From assembly GCA_022113835.1 (NCBI GenBank), contig JAILWY010000010.1:3249501-3313500 (forward strand): a stretch of 64,000 nt of DNA, read 5' to 3'. The notes beneath the pieces were generated by a model. The model saw only the letters and a program-made list of their open reading frames with translations. It had not been told where the DNA came from and did no database searches. Positions 45,201 to 57,400 of this stretch are shown piece by piece (the first letter of the stretch is position 1; every line of letters starts with the position of its first letter). This DNA is from Atopsyche davidsoni (Eukaryota > Arthropoda > Insecta > Trichoptera > Hydrobiosidae). The translations under genes were made by a program, and so were the position numbers.

Positions 45201-48200
45201 AAAATTAATATTTTTTATAATTATATATATATGAAACTGTAAAATTATTAAAAATACAAAGCGTTTCTGTGACGTCACGCAGGCTTGACGTTGGGGCGTA
45301 TCCCCCTCGCGAGGGAAGAGAAGTTTCGTGCTGGCCGAATCCCAGGTGGGCAACTTTACAGTTCCTTGTACCAAGAAAGCGAACAATCCAGAAAGTCGGC
45401 ACTCGGAAAATAAGCTTCATCAAAAAAAGATAAATACGGCGGCGAAACAAGTCTCTCGGTTTTCAGCCAGGAATCATGACGCCTAACTTTTTCCAATCTC
45501 GGAATCGCGCCACATGTGTTTTCTATGCATAAATCAAGATCTGGAATATCTGTTTTCAAATAATAAAGTTTTCAAGCGGATCAATCTGAGGGATAAAAAT
45601 GGATGGGCAAAGAATTCACTATGCATGACTGTGATATGTTATTTTTTATTGTTTTTATTTAACCGCGACAGGCTTGCTTTATTTGTAAAACTTCATATTT
45701 AAACAACAAATGTGAATAGTCAAATATCTACGAGTACGTACGTATCTTTGTAATCTACTTCTCACTTACTATTCATGCTTGTTAATAAGTTAAGACAGAC
45801 CGATGATTTGACCTCGTAGTTCTCAAAATCAAAAACAATAAGTTTCTATAATTTTTTTCATTACAATTTTTTTTTACCGGAAGTTTCATATCCTTGACAT
45901 TATTTATTCATAAACACGCTCATATAAGCAAGCACCTCATACAGAGCCGTTCGCTTAATCTCTATAGACAACCTCAACGCTGAAAACTTGTACAAACTTC
46001 CGGGAAAAGTCTCAGAATCAAATATTACATATCTCAAACTTAAGATGTACACGAAATAATTCATTTATCAAAAACGAAACTAGTTTCGGCTTACCGCCTT
46101 AACAAACTTCTTCGGCATAATAAGCAAATTATTATGTTTCTTCGCAAGAGTGTATCCGTCGGACATTAATTAAAGTTTATTTTAATTATACGCTGTACGC
46201 ATTCCTCAGGGACGGTGAATTCCTCAGTAAAGTTAACGACGCTCGGAGGGACTCGCGGGGTGCGAGTCTTCGAGACCCCTCATCCTGGATACGCTTCTGC
46301 CATATAAAGCTTCAACTACATCATCATCTCGTTTTAACTACCATCAGTTTTTATATTCATTTATATATTGTAACAAAGAACCAAGATTTTTAAAAATTCT
46401 CAAAGTCCCATGATACTTGCGAAAGTTGACTGTGGTGACAAGCAAATGCACTCATGTTAATAAATTTTAAATTTATAACGTAAGGCGATATGTTATTTGT
46501 TATCATTGTGTTTAATTAAAAAAACTAGTACAAGAACCTGTCGCAGTTCTTATTAAAGGTTTTACACAGTATTCTAAAAATCTTTCCGCCCAAAGAAACT
46601 TGGCCTCAACTACAAACTCGCGGTCTATGACTGTAGATCCCGTACGGGTATTTATAGTAAGATACTAAAGCTTTTGAGAACTCAATACAAGTTACACAAT
46701 GCTTTGTCTTGTGTTACTTGTCGTACAACTTTCATTCATTATTTTTACGAACTTGTAAAACTCTTATAACGATAATCGATTGACACATAAAGTGACTAAC
46801 TTAATGCACTGCATCTCTATTAATGGCTGGTATAAAAATCACATAAAAAAAGAGAAAGTCAAACAGTTTGTAAATTTTTCCATTATACGAAAAAGTGTAC
46901 GTCTGTCTGTTGTGTCGATCAGGTTTGCATGTAAATCGGTGTTGGTGCCCCACAAGGGGTGTTTAAAGTTAGGGCGCGAGCTTTCGGTGCCGGGGAAAAG
47001 CCACGTCATGTAAAAACATGATTTTTTTTTTTAATATATCGTATACTATTCTATTCTACTCCCTCAGTTAAAAAATACTTAGTAATAAATAAAAATCTGT
47101 CTATATAAAACCCGAGGCGTCGTGGTACTGTGTAGTATGTGTTTACAAATTCGGTCGGTAATCATCACACGCAGAGCTGTGAAATACACTCTTTAGATGT
47201 GTGATAAGTAAAAGAAGTGTTGACATATTACAAATTCTCTGAGGGGCTTAAGTTTTGCCGATGGGACACCCCGCAAGGAGCACCTCGCCGAGGGTTGATG
47301 TGCCCCCGCATTCCACCGGACCGTCATCTACGCCAGGGATGTCACTATATATATTTCACAAGTAGTATAACTCACGTGGAATGGATTTTATGCCGATTCA
47401 TTAAAGTTTTTGGGTCATTCCTCGGGTTTTATTGCCTATCAAATATAATGGTGTTTGATATCCAACGTGTTATGAAAACATCGAGAGCCGATTTCACACT
47501 CACACACACGCATACATACATGCATACGTATATTATATAATTATAAAACCAATAATAATAAACATCATAAGTGAATATAAAAACCACGGGTGTAATAATA
47601 TTACTATAGTAGCGTATCCCTGGAATATTCCAGGGGAAGTTTTGACATTAATTCGCACCTGCGTGCGCCAGTATGGTTATTTGCACCCTCTATGCACAAG
47701 TCATATCATACGGCTAGAGAGTGAATGAACAACATTTATGTTTAACCAACTCATTTCACCTTTCACATTCACGCCACTTAACTGAATTGGTTGACTTGGG
47801 GAATGCAGATGTAATTAAAATGAACTTTATGTATATAAAATGAAATGTACTATCACTAAAATCCACGATATCATTTTAGTTGAGGCTTGTTTAATTGTAC
47901 GAGTAAAATTTCATGTCAAGTAAATATGTACAAGGATTTGATTTTGCTTGTTGAAATAACATAATTAAATTTCATAAAATATGTAAAATTTCAAACCTAT
48001 ATTAATTGATGCAGTTTAGCGTTTTAGAAAATTTATATTTACTACAAAGTGTTGAATAATTAAATTTAATGTTTACTCGTTTTAAACTTTTGATCTCCTT
48101 AGTAATCCATAATTACTGTGAGCATGACTTGAAATTTATATTCCTAGGCACATACACTTGTATTAGCTAAGACATAAAGTTTCCTTAACAAATAATTATT

Positions 48201-48390
48201 ATGTACTTTGTTAATTAATAAAGCAGGGGTTTAAAATGTGTAAAAACTACACCAGCGTGTTATTATCTACTTTAAACAAACATTCAGGGACATTTACAAC
48301 TGATTTAATTTAATTTTAAAAAAAAGTGTATGTCTATTTATGGATTGGTCAATCAGATGCGTATTTATTACCCATTACGGGTTTATTATA
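42240..48390. other. Gene-free stretch with scattered GC-richer islands
   Basis: Mostly AT-rich. Islands of higher GC and complexity lie at about 43,570-43,850, 45,270-45,520, 46,210-46,300 and 46,950-47,340. None contains a frame with recognisable protein motifs or a plausible exon series. They may be conserved non-coding sequence, promoters or old repeats. Confidence 0.35.
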
Positions 48391-48392
48391 TT

Positions 48393-48521
48393 ATTACTAA
48401 TATGATTAGGCACATTGGTTCACATATAGAAGATGATTTAAAGAAATTCTCAGAAAAATATCATCCCACACAAATCACGATGATATTTTTATGAACTAAT
48501 GTGCCTAATCATATTAGTAAT
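48393..48521. mobile_element. Fold-back element with 28-bp arms
   Basis: ATTACTAATATGATTAGGCA and following bases (48,393-48,420) are the inverted complement of 48,494-48,521 with one mismatch. A shorter inner inverted pair (GAAAAATATCAT / ATGATATTTTTAT) extends the hairpin. Confidence 0.8.
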
Positions 48522-48699
48522 AAAAAAAGTACGTAATACACTCATAAAATTTTATTTTGATTTGTTGTTTTTTAAAGATCAAAAGCAAATTTCTCCCCGG
48601 GTTTAATTTAAACGAAATAAATTTAAAAAAAATTCGATACAAATCTCAAAATAACTCAACAGCGTAACGGTCAATAAGTAATAAGTAAGCACCAATCAA

Positions 48700-48960
48700 T
48701 CGCATTTATTTGCATTGGGGTCGTCTCGGAGACAAACGCCCCTGGAGTTTGTTCCCGCCCTGATGGAAATTAATCTGAAAAACTCCGGAAGTCGGGCAGC
48801 CCCCCCCCCCTCCCCCCCCCCCGCCCTCCTCGCCCCGCCCTCCATTGAGATGAACAAAATTAGCGTGAGAAATGAAGATGAAAGTGATCCAAGATGTTCG
48901 TGGCAGGTATTCTAATATCTGAGTTCTGTCGTGGCCGTATCCAGACAGGGACTGGGAACC
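48700..48960. other. GC-rich island with a poly-C run
   Basis: Higher-complexity sequence interrupted by a near-pure cytosine tract at about 48,800-48,830. The frames on both strands are dominated by poly-Pro or poly-Gly from this tract and are not called. Confidence 0.5.
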
Positions 48961-49952
48961 GTATCCACGCGACAAATCAGATTCTTGCTTTATTTACTAT
49001 ACAAAAAAAAAAAAAAAATACTTTATCGTCAAAACAAAAATATTTTTTAATTTTGTGAAAATACACAATGTTCTCTGAAATCAATAAAATTTATATATTC
49101 AATTTTCTATAGCGACTATCTGATGCCACTTAGGGATGCTGTGTAACAATTTGGCACCCTTCGATCATTTCTCCAGTTTTTATTGACTTACTACGCTAAT
49201 ATCCGGGTGTAAATCAAAGAACTCAGCTATTTAGCGATTTATTTTTATAAATAAATATTTTTTCAATGGCATTGTAAATAAAATGATTATTGTCTAGATC
49301 CGGCCACGTCTCGGTCGCAGTCACCGCCAGGCCAGTCAAAGTTAAATCGGAAAATGTCCACCACAGATGACAAACACCTACGCTGGCACACCTTGCGTCT
49401 GATGAAATGCGAATAACTTCCTGAAGGCAGGTTATTGACGACGTCAGATCAAGCAGATAAATTTATAGCAACTTTTATAACTACGTACGATAAGGCATCT
49501 TGATTTTCTTTCATAAAACAAATTATAAAAATAAATTGCAAAAGTATTGATTTTAATAACATTTTAAGCGCAGATATATTTTCATTCAGGGTAAAAGTTG
49601 CGTTTGGATGATACAGATAAGTAGATTGCGTTAGATTTTAGCCGAGTACTTTGACATAGACACAATGCATCTGAAATATTTCCAAGTGACTACGCGATAT
49701 GAACCTAAAATGTTACTCAAAATAGATTTATACAAAACATTTGATATTTTTGCGGGAGCCGATTCTTCCAAACGCTTTAATTATTTTTTTTTTAAATAGC
49801 TCTATTTAATATGCATATACAGAATGCGCGAAGAAAGAAGACACTTGACGTTGGTAAAGAAGCGGAAAGTCTTCAATTTTGGCCAATCTAAGAGTGAGAA
49901 CCATCAGAATATATATATATATATGTGTGTGTGTGTATTATGAACAAACATA

Positions 49953-50114
49953 GGGTTAGGCAGAGAGGTATGGATGATTTGAAACAACAGTAACACACTC
50001 ATTTTTACCAAATTGCTAAATTTGGATGTTGCCATTAAAAAGATCTCCTGACGAGCAGACACCCCCACACTTTATCCGCCCCGTTCAAATCATCCATACC
50101 TCCCTGCCTAACCC
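49953..50114. mobile_element. 162-bp MITE with 31-bp terminal inverted repeats
   Basis: GGGTTAGGCAGAGAGGTATG and on to 49,983 is the inverted complement of 50,084-50,114 with one mismatch, and both ends abut TA. TA flanks and long clean arms fit a Tc1/mariner-type MITE. Confidence 0.85.
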
Positions 50115-50229
50115 TATATAACGAGATAAAATCTACATAATGCACCCGAAATATTATCAGAACCAGATCTCCCTATAACCATTTAAGAATGATTTATTTC
50201 TAGTAAAAATAAAACTACAAGCCGTTTCT

Positions 50230-50600
50230 TCCGAGGTTAGCAAAAATATATATATACGCGTGACATTTCCGTGCGACTCTCCCGCCGTGAACAAACATAT
50301 TACGCGTATGCGTAAAACTTGCACGTCTGCGGGGAGCGCCGCCGCCAGATTTCCAAATACTCGCCTTCCGCTGAAAAATTCTGCCCCACATAATATATGA
50401 AGTCGTCACGTCACGACTTATGCGGTGTTTACTCACTTACAGTCGCAAAAAACGTGGAGAAATGGCGCGACGAGCCTCACGCACTCGGCGGCCTCGCTTC
50501 AGTATCTTTATTCAAAACTACACGGCCGGGAACTTAATAAAATCGTTTGGGACGACGTGTCACTCCCCTGCCGAACATTCTGTTTCGTGTGCCGGTTTCA
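50230..50600. other. GC-richer island
   Basis: A 370-bp block of balanced composition (for example CGCCGCCGCCAGATTTCC) with overlapping frames on both strands but no recognisable product. Its right edge (about 50,595-50,635) resembles 59,698-59,742, hinting at a dispersed repeat. Confidence 0.35.
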
Positions 50601-50745
50601 TTTGTAACACTCCATATTTATTAAGAATATGAATATTTCTAGAATGCTCTTGCATTATTGTGAATTCCTAGAGTGGCGGAATTGCCGTTTACTCGAGTAT
50701 TATAAATTTAATTGATGATTGGCGAATGTGTTTATAAATCTAAAG

Positions 50746-51426
50746 CATAGGTTCCCAGAGTGGTAAATATCGACCTCCAGGGGTCGATGACAGCGAATAA
50801 TTAAATTGGGGGTCTACGAGAGTGGGTCCCATTTAAGCAGGTCATCACCAAAATACCACAGTGGATTGTCAATCCATACGGAAGTCATACTACAAGAAGA
50901 ACTGATCGGAATAAGCGCTAATGAAGAACTGAAGGTGCAGTTTAGAAAGGGATATCAGCAATGTTGGCTTCAGAGAGACATACCTGCTATTTATCCTACA
51001 TTATGGACTATCGCAAGAAGGTTTTTGATAGCTTTGCCATCTTCATTCCTCATGGAAAGGGGTTTCAGTGCGGTTGCCATTCTTCTTACAAAAAAAGAAA
51101 AAGATTGGAAATCACTGGGCGAGGAGATTTAAAGTTAAATCTGACTTATTTGAAGCCAAATATTGAAAATTTGCTATCAAAGCATCAGACCCATCCCTCC
51201 CACTAAAAGTATTGATTTTTTTAGTGAATGTTACTATATTTTCATGTGTGTTTTTATTTAAAAGGTATACAGTAAAACCTCGATATAACGAACCGCTGTT
51301 TAACGGATTTCGGATATAACGGACGAAAATCCGGTCAAATGTAAAAATTCAATATTAGCAAGGCGAATACGAAAAACAGGAAAACTAGACAAGGCGTCGA
51401 CGGGACAAAAAATTTGGGAGCCTCTG
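50746..51426 (+). mobile_element. hAT (ZBED-like) transposon relic with frameshift
   Basis: The left end CATAGGTTCCCAGAGTGG and right end TTTGGGAGCCTCTG are imperfect inverted repeats. ATCTAAAG is repeated directly on either side (50,738-50,745 and 51,427-51,434), an 8-bp hAT target duplication. Inside, two plus-strand frames together show the hAT C-terminal dimerisation region seen in insect ZBED-type transposases: FLIALPSSFLMERGFSAV in one frame, then GDLKLNLTYLKPNIENLLS in another after a frameshift near 51,100. It is defunct. Confidence 0.8.
51268..51340. mobile_element. Pogo/Tigger-like terminus nested in the hAT relic
   Basis: CAGTAAAACCTCGATATAAC followed by repeated GGATATAACGGAC-type sequence is typical of the ends of pogo/Tigger-related DNA transposons. 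Only one end is evident. Confidence 0.5.
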
Positions 51427-51444
51427 ATCTAAAGCATAGGTTTA

Positions 51445-54400
51445 AAATTGTTTATTGGTTCTGTGGTGTACACGTGGACTTGTACACGCTTCTTAATATT
51501 CGAAAACAGTCGGTGTTTGCGTACTATCCATGTTGAGCACAATCATTTGCTTAAAAAAATATACGTAACTATTTTAAACGCTATAGGCTCACAACGGCCT
51601 GATTTTATTTTGTGGTTTAAACATAAAGGGTTTATGGAAATTTTAGGAAATTTATAGATCGTAGTATGTGTACTATTCGTGGTATGCAGTCTTTTACAAA
51701 GTCAGGCCTACGTATACTATAGTTATTTTCTATCCGTAAAAGTAGCAAAGAAGACTAACATAGTGACAAGCAAAGTTTTATAAAGTTCAATCTAATTCAT
51801 ACAAAATATCGGTTTTTATTATTACTTTGCCTTGAAACAATCAGAGCTTTGACAATCTGAGAACGGGAATCCCGCCCTATAAGAATATAAAACCACAATA
51901 GAAGGAGCAGGAACCGTTCGCCTTTATACGTCTCCAGTAGCATTTCCTTAATATTTACAGAATAATCATTGTACCCGTATAAGGGAAGGTTATCTTAAAA
52001 GAAATTCCCATTTTTTTAAATTTATCAGAATTTATAAAGTTTTTGCTCGATACCCCATAATTGAGCATCAAACTGAAAACCGTACTTGATGTAAACATAA
52101 ATTAAAAATATATTTGTGTTTATTTCAAAATATTTTCAACCGAGCACATAACATGTTCACTTTTTCGGGACTTCAGTACGAAGAATTAAGACTCGAAGAA
52201 GGGTTCGTGTAAGTGCTATAAAATAGAAGGTTTTACCCGTTTACTGTTTGAAATTTACTTAAGCGAATTATTTGATTTCGTGTCATTAAATTTTACTTTG
52301 TCTTGGAAATTATAAGCAAGTTTAAGACTGTTTACAATTCTCGGTCCCGCAGAGAGCCTATGATCGGGTGCCCTCATGCCAGGCATGAAGTTTGTTAATA
52401 ACTAACACACCAACAATAAGGCCTATCTGAATAGTGAAAACTTATTCACCTGCCAAAATTACAGCTGGTATTCATAACAAAGGAACAATGCACGAGAATC
52501 TATATAATTATATTTTCCCAAGATGTGCTCCTGTACGTATGTATGTGTTCTATGTGTGCGAGAGAAATCTGTGACATAATCAAATAAACTTCAGTTATTT
52601 ATTATTTTTAAATAATTTTGTAATTATGCCAATAAATTAATTTTTTTATACAATTATTCCGTGGAAGGTTGCCTTTTTTTCACTGATTTTACATTGCAAA
52701 TGCTAGTGTTTTAAAACTGGCAATATCTATTTATGTAACACATGCGACATCCGTAACGCGCTGCTTATAAGAAATTAAGATTGTTTTTTTATTGAGAATT
52801 GCCTTTATTTCAATCACACAAATAAAATCATCCTCTAAAACAATTATAGTATATATTTATTTCACATAAGCTGTGTATGCACGCTAAGAGCAATTACGTT
52901 TTATTGTTTGCTCACTGATTGTACCGCTGTGGGTACACAGACATTGCGATAATATTTGGAACCGAAAATATGTCACATGCCAAAAAATACAGGTGGATCA
53001 TGAATTATTAAAATCTTTAGCTCATGCATTTGCTGATTACATTGGAATATATCTATAGCGTGGTAAACTTTGCAGAACTTCAGCTATCACTGCTGGCTTT
53101 GCATTATATATCCCTATAGTTCACATAGACTAGGTAAAAAAAAAACCTGCCAAAATACTCGTAGACGAATGCTCTGGTCTTGATTATACAGTTTTTAATG
53201 ATAACATCTGCAAACGGTATCAAAACGTCGGATCATATGAAATCCTAAATAAATTGTGAAATGATGAGTGAATAACGAGAGTATAGTGTGAACAACAATT
53301 CAAAATATCTCACCATCGAGTGAGTATACGCCAACAATAGTATTCATTTTATTTTAAAAAAGTAACAAAAGGCTCGGAATAAAGCACAGGCAATCATAAC
53401 TTTGTAAAGCTCTTAACAAAAAAATTAAAAACTTGTAAAAGGCTCATTTCTGGATAAAAAGAATACAAAATATTAAGTTGTAAATTAAACTCAACGCGAC
53501 CTTAACGTTACACGGCCATTTCTATTAAAACAAAGACACAATTAGTAAGCGCTAGTCGGTTTAAAAACTAAATAATTTCAGTGTTTTTCTTTGCTTCTAG
53601 TGTATTTTCCGCTCCCTGCACGGTTTATTATAATACAGAGTAAATGGATAACTCGGGAATTTCAAAGCTTCTCTGCAGTGACTCCATTAGTTCTCAATTA
53701 TACATAATGCCACCGCTTGCGAAGACATTACTAAAAAAAACCTTTTAATGAACTCATTTTTATTAAAAGCTTTTAGGTGGAAACCATATAATATTTATTT
53801 ACGCGATTAATCAATGTACGCGGAATCATTTTTTTACGAGTCTGTATAAATAAATATACATATCGATATCGTTGTAAATTCAATAGATTAACAATGTTAA
53901 TTACCCACATAAAAAGATCTGTAGAGTTTTAGTACCCGAAACAGTCTTAAGCTATTTACATAATATGGGATTTTAGTAAAAAGCAGTTTGAGACTCGCAA
54001 AACTTGATGGGAACTTAGTTTCGCGACTTGAGAACATTCTGGGAAGTTATTAAGACCCGTTTCTCTCAAAGGTTTACAGAATGTATTGTATGTTTTATTT
54101 GCTGTACATGCGAGAAGCACCCGCGCCGGGCCCGGAGTGACTCGACAATAAAAAATATAATAAATCCACACATAAACCTTCGCCGGAGCTTACTGCTGTT
54201 ATTTGTTTTATCTAATCTCCATGTAAACACGGGGTTTTCATTATTGTTGTAAGGATATGCTGACGAAAAATTTTTCGCCTGCATAAAAACACTTCAATGT
54301 TTTTGGGAAAATTTTAAATATTTCACAGCGAGACTACTACAATATTTTTTGAGAAAGGCGATACGACCGGTGAATTCTTTTATATCGGCATCGAAATAAT

Positions 54401-57400
54401 TTCACTCATATTCCTACGTCTAAATCCATAACTGAAAAAAAAAATTTATAATTATTATTGCTGTTTCAGGGCATAAGTTTTGCACAACAGCAATTCTCTT
54501 AGAATTTGCGATTTTATCTACACTTGGATGTCTCTCACAAGCAAAGAAAATTTATTTTTGGTTAAATCAGAATAACAAATTAAATTAGTAAATTAAGTGC
54601 GATTGCGATGCGTCAAACGTGTATTTTTTGACTCAACGAGTGTACTAATATAGACAATGTACCGCTTATTCTAGACCACAAAGGAGTGCACATATTCGCA
54701 ATATAAACCTGCGGAATAATGCAGCCGTGTAAAACAAATGTGCCTGAAAATTAATTCCCCGAGTCTAGACTCACCTACGCTGATGAAGTGCTCCTAAAAA
54801 AACCCTTCAACTCTATTTAATTTTCATATTATGAAGCCAAGAGCTCAAAGAGCGAGTAAGATTCGTGAAAAAACTCATTTTGTAAATTTACTTACACAGG
54901 TAAAATGTAGCTAAAATAGTTAAAAAATTATAATTTTGATATGAATTAATGCTTCGAGATTGGCGTTTCTGACTCTTAATAACCAGTTTGAATAATCCAA
55001 TCGTATTATATTTAAGACTTTACATCAGTGTATTCACCCAAGCACTACTACTAACGTTCTAAAAATACATCTGAAGCAATCCTGGAGGCATGTTTCTACG
55101 GGAGTTGCTAGGCAAGCAATATCGCACATAGTTCAACTGTCACCCCACAATGACAAATTGAAACTTCTCCGTCTCATACAAATATTCCTTGACAAATATC
55201 TTTATAGTCCATGATTTTCACGTGTGTGATTGGTAAACTTTGATAATAATCCAAACTATTTTTACCATTTAGAAACAAGTGTTTTGCACACTCAACATTT
55301 TAAAGATTATATATTACGTTTTAAATGTAATACAGCCTAGCGTGAAATACCTGTTATTTTGCTTCAAACGTAATCTAATTATAATAAATCTTAATTTATT
55401 TAACTTCGCTACGACTTTTACATATATAAACGTTATCGAATTTTAATTCTTTGAAATTTTTTTTATAATATTCCCGCTAGACTTTTCCATTCTCCAAATC
55501 AGTACAAATAATACAAAATTGTCCAGTTTTTAGAAGAATGAACACCATATTACCTCGTGGGGTCAAATTGACCCCCGCTGATAATGATCGGTATTGCGAG
55601 GGTTTCCACTTTTACAGAATTTTGCCAATTGTACACACGAAGGTCACAAATTAGAGAGCGCATCTAGGGAGGAAATAAGAGAAGAATAAAAAAATGCTTC
55701 AAGCATATTATAATCTAAATATCCATGATCAGAAACACAGCTCTAAGAAACCAATAATAAAATTCCTATCTCAATTCACATAACTTATATTAATGATTGC
55801 CGTTTCATATTTAATCTAAAAAATATGCATGATACTAGTAGATAAAATGTATTCGTTATATTTGCTGTATTTTCGTAGTATTCCCAAATTATATTTGTGT
55901 ATAAAAAAATGGCAAGTTATTTTTTTTTTAGAGTACCTTTCAGTAGAGCTAAGTGATTAAGTGAATATATGTCCGCAAGAAATGGAGGCACAATGTAAAA
56001 CCCTTCACTCATCCGCAGAAAAAATGGCTGGCTACGGTATTAGTTCTTTGTTTGCGATTCAAACTTCTTTTGGAGTAAATTTAATAAATGATTCCAATAA
56101 GGGAGGGCTCCGGAGACACTCCCCACTCGTATGTAACGTTCACCATGTACGCTTATTATGGATGGATGGATTCCTAATGGCATGCCCTTACAGATAGTTT
56201 CCCTTGTGACATGTCTCCTGCCTACCCCGAGGGCTTGGAGAGCGCAAGAGGGTGACTCGCGTCCTGTACCTACTGGTATTACTTGGGAAGATAACAGCAT
56301 ATCGGTTATTTATTTGAAACGAATATAAATAACTCCGTATATTATATAAATGAAAGTGAAAATTTCGATATAAATCAGAATAACGAAGCATTTTTGCATA
56401 TACATATATATCATGATCATAGAAGAAACTTTGACAATAGTAACATATGAAGAATCCATTATCGACGACATTAGGTCAACTTTTTAAGTACAGTTTTGCA
56501 ATACAAAAGACATGGCCGTTACATCGCTCGTCCATTTGAACACTCTGCATTATTCAGAATTTTTATTAGTGGAAAAAAAATACAATAAATTCCTCTCAGT
56601 TATACTCAGTTCGACAAAGCGTCTGATATACAGCCGCCCCAGCTAAAAATTATGCTGCGCTCCCCGCCACCCCTTCTCTCCACATACTCCTTTTTATTTT
56701 CTTCGGTCTCAAATCACATATCTCCGTCGCTTTCTTTCTTTTTTTTTCCCTCTAGATAAACTCTGAGATCGGAATGTATAAAAACTATTAAGGAAAAAAA
56801 TATATCTAAGGCAGACTCATGTTTTATCTTTTGGAAATGAAATTTTAAGAAGTCCCAGTACCCGCAGCCCTGATTGTGTCGGTTTTCTCAAATAGCTTTG
56901 TGTTTCAATCGTCTTGGTAAAAGTTTTTATTCTTCCTTGTTGTGTATTTAGAGATGAGCACGATCTATCAATATTTTCATTGTCCCTAAGAACTCTAATC
57001 AAATTTTATTACAGATGGTGGATATAAAATTCGCAATTTATTTGATTAATAATGCATAAAAAAATATTAAACATTTTTTTTACTTTTTAAGATCGTGTTT
57101 GTTTATTGCACATCTAAATTGTTTAACGGTAAAATACAAGCTGAAATAAAATTTTCAGGCCTGTATATTTAAAACTTTTGGGAAAATAACAAAATATGAA
57201 AATTTTGCATATTATTTCGATTTATGATATTGTTTGTTAATAGAGCGCTTAAAACTTGTATGCTGCTTTATTAAAATGTAGATTCCTTTGTCTATGAAGA
57301 TTAGTTAAAGATGGCGGTGGACGGTTGTGGGGCTCCTCTCAATGGTTTTCCAATTAGTAAAAGCTGGCCTTTAAAACAACGAAAAGACTAAGCACTAGCA

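Noticed and set aside
45189..45559. Three overlapping minus-strand frames
   Set aside because: All fall in one GC-richer island with no dominant frame, splice signals or recognisable motif.
48715..48975. Open frames on both strands over the poly-C run
   Set aside because: They are produced by homopolymer translation into poly-Pro or poly-Gly.
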